A stretch of DNA of 39,395 nucleotides from Paraburkholderia domus. GTDB taxonomy: Bacteria; Pseudomonadota; Gammaproteobacteria; Burkholderiales; Burkholderiaceae. Of the stretch, positions 38,280-39,395 are shown in pieces. A program made the position numbers and the translations under genes. Every line of letters begins with the position of its first letter. Within the stretch, counting starts at the first letter, position 1. The stretch lies in NCBI RefSeq assembly GCF_905220705.1, contig NZ_CAJNAT010000047.1, positions 1-39,395 of the forward strand, written 5' to 3'. The notes beneath the pieces are model-generated. The model had not been told where the DNA came from. It saw only the letters and a list, made by a program, of their open reading frames with translations, and searched no databases.

Positions 38280-39395
38280 ATGCAGATTGGAATACCTGCT
38301 GAGTCGAGAGAACGCCAGGCATTGGTTGCGGCAACGCCAGAGACCGTCAAAAAGCTTGTCGCTCAGGGGCATGGCGTGACTGTCGAGGCTGGCGCTGGCG
38401 AGTGCGCGCACTATACGGACGATGCGTACCGGAATGCGGGGGCGCAGATTGGCGATGCGGCGGCGGCTTATGGCGCACAGATCGTATTGAAGGTCGCTTC
38501 GCCGACAGCCGACGAATTGCCACTGATGAAACCCGGCGCGGTGCTGGCGGGCATGCTCGATCCGTTCAACACGGAAAATGCCGAACGGCTCGCAGCGGCA
38601 GGGGTGACCGCGTTCGCGCTTGAAGCTGCTCCGCGCACGACGCGCGCGCAGAGCCTGGACGTCCTTTCGTCACAAAGCAACATCGCTGGATATAAGGCTG
38701 TGCTGATTGCCGCACACTATTATCCGCGCTTCATGCCGATGCTGATGACGGCAGCCGGCACCGTGAAGGCCGCGCGCGTGCTGGTTCTCGGCGTAGGTGT
38801 TGCGGGCTTGCAGGCAATTGCGACCGCAAAGCGTCTCGGCGCGGTGGTCGAGGCCTCCGACGTGCGTCCGGCGGTGAAAGAGCAGATCGAATCGCTCGGC
38901 GCCAAGTTTCTCGACGTGCCCTACGAAACCGACGAGGAGCGCGAAGCGGCGCAAGGTGTGAGCGGCTATGCGCGGCCGATGCCGCCTTCGTGGCTCGCAC
39001 GTCAGTCGGCTCTCGTGCATGAGCGGGCCAAACAGGCGGACATCGTGATCTCGACGGCGCTTATTCCGGGTCGCCCGGCACCAACCTTGATCTCCGTGGA
39101 TACGGTGCAGGCGATGAAGGCAGGCTCCGTGATTGTCGACCTCGCCGCGGGGCGCGGCCCCGTCATTGACGGACATCGCGGCGGCAACTGCCCGCTCACC
39201 GAGCCGGACGACGTCGTTGTTACAGGTAACGGTGTGCAGATCGTCGGCTATACGAATCTGGCCTCGATGGTGCCCGCCGACGCGTCGTCCTTATACGCAC
39301 GCAACCTGCTCGACTTCCTCAAGCTGATCATTACGAAGGAAGGCGCCCTGAACATCGATCTCGCAGACGACATCGTCGCGGCCACGCTGCTGGCC
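38280..39395 (+). CDS. pntAA: NAD(P) transhydrogenase subunit alpha, PntAA (3' end off the window)
   Basis: The first 372 residues of the proton-translocating transhydrogenase alpha subunit's soluble NAD(H)-binding domain I (alanine-dehydrogenase/PNT fold). It starts MQIGIPAESRERQALVAATPETV. Further motifs are RTTRAQSLDVLSSQSNIAGYKAV, the Rossmann element ARVLVLGVGVAGLQAIATAKRLGA and VIVDLAAGRGPVIDGH. The catalytic Re/Si-specific enzyme transfers hydride between NADH and NADP+ using the proton gradient, giving NADPH. GAGGTTGG precedes ATG. PntAB and PntB genes would be expected beyond the right edge. It is on the same strand as the porin but 147 bp away, so it probably has its own promoter. 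Confidence 0.92.
   Translation, partial: MQIGIPAESRERQALVAATPETVKKLVAQGHGVTVEAGAGECAHYTDDAYRNAGAQIGDAAAAYGAQIVLKVASPTADELPLMKPGAVLAGMLDPFNTENAERLAAAGVTAFALEAAPRTTRAQSLDVLSSQSNIAGYKAVLIAAHYYPRFMPMLMTAAGTVKAARVLVLGVGVAGLQAIATAKRLGAVVEASDVRPAVKEQIESLGAKFLDVPYETDEEREAAQGVSGYARPMPPSWLARQSALVHERAKQADIVISTALIPGRPAPTLISVDTVQAMKAGSVIVDLAAGRGPVIDGHRGGNCPLTEPDDVVVTGNGVQIVGYTNLASMVPADASSLYARNLLDFLKLIITKEGALNIDLADDIVAATLLA

Noticed and set aside
1..39395. Mobile elements, prophage, CRISPR arrays, tRNA or rRNA genes
   Set aside because: No transposase, integrase, phage protein, regularly spaced repeat array, CCA-ending cloverleaf or rRNA-like stretch was found on reading the window.

Overview
The window looks like a chromosomal segment of a Burkholderia-type betaproteobacterium (Burkholderia, Paraburkholderia or Caballeronia). 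The evidence is high GC, a BpeAB-OprB-like efflux operon behind a divergent TetR gene, a PotFGHI operon carrying a DUF3138-like outer-membrane gene, a classic Burkholderia trimeric porin, and many LysR, LuxR and GntR regulators. No tRNA, rRNA, CRISPR array, insertion sequence, phage or plasmid gene was seen. It reads as catabolic and transport accessory chromosome. Genus is an inference from gene content only.

Layout. (1) 1-1970: an edge-truncated Zn-dependent N-carbamoyl-amino-acid hydrolase, divergent from a LysR regulator. (2) 2029-8683: TetR repressor and the divergent RND efflux operon (adaptor, pump, outer-membrane channel), with a near-perfect 20-bp operator across the promoter. (3) 8744-19529: a second, paralogous LysR regulator, a PuuC-like aldehyde dehydrogenase, putrescine ABC transporter PotFGHI, a DUF3138-like barrel protein, a PuuB-like FAD oxidase and a cupin. 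This is a polyamine uptake and oxidation block without a gamma-glutamylputrescine synthetase or hydrolase in view. (4) 19730-25503: amidase, DUF3311 protein and sodium:solute symporter, a LuxR-type regulator, and a YtcJ-like amidohydrolase. (5) 25641-33974, all minus strand: UxaA-family small and large subunits, GntR/UTRA regulator, Ldh_2-family dehydrogenase, a fused indolepyruvate:ferredoxin-oxidoreductase-like enzyme and an MFS transporter. (6) 34201-38132: divergent plus-strand genes for two small paralogous unknown proteins, an MDR-type oxidoreductase, a TauD-type dioxygenase and a porin. (7) 38280-end: PntAA, truncated.

How it works together. Three sets of repeated regulatory sites wire the segment together. 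A 43-bp element with fixed internal spacing (palindrome GACAAC-N5-GTTRTC, 17 nt, GTCTTYTG) lies before the carbamoylase, the aldehyde dehydrogenase and the amidase, and probably marks binding by the two paralogous LysR proteins. A 20-bp palindrome TGTCCC-N8-GGGACA, followed at identical distance by TAGAGT, lies before potF and before the YtcJ-like gene. It is centred near -43, as expected for a class-II LuxR-type activator, and the LuxR gene is adjacent to one copy. Three CCTATATAGG-type palindromes lie between the divergent UxaA/GntR operon and the small-protein operon, together with two well-formed sigma70 promoters. The most novel part is the GntR-controlled divergon at 25.6-37 kb. It joins a hydroxy-acid to keto-acid to acyl-CoA type enzyme set to a dioxygenase operon led by two uncharacterised paralogous helical proteins.
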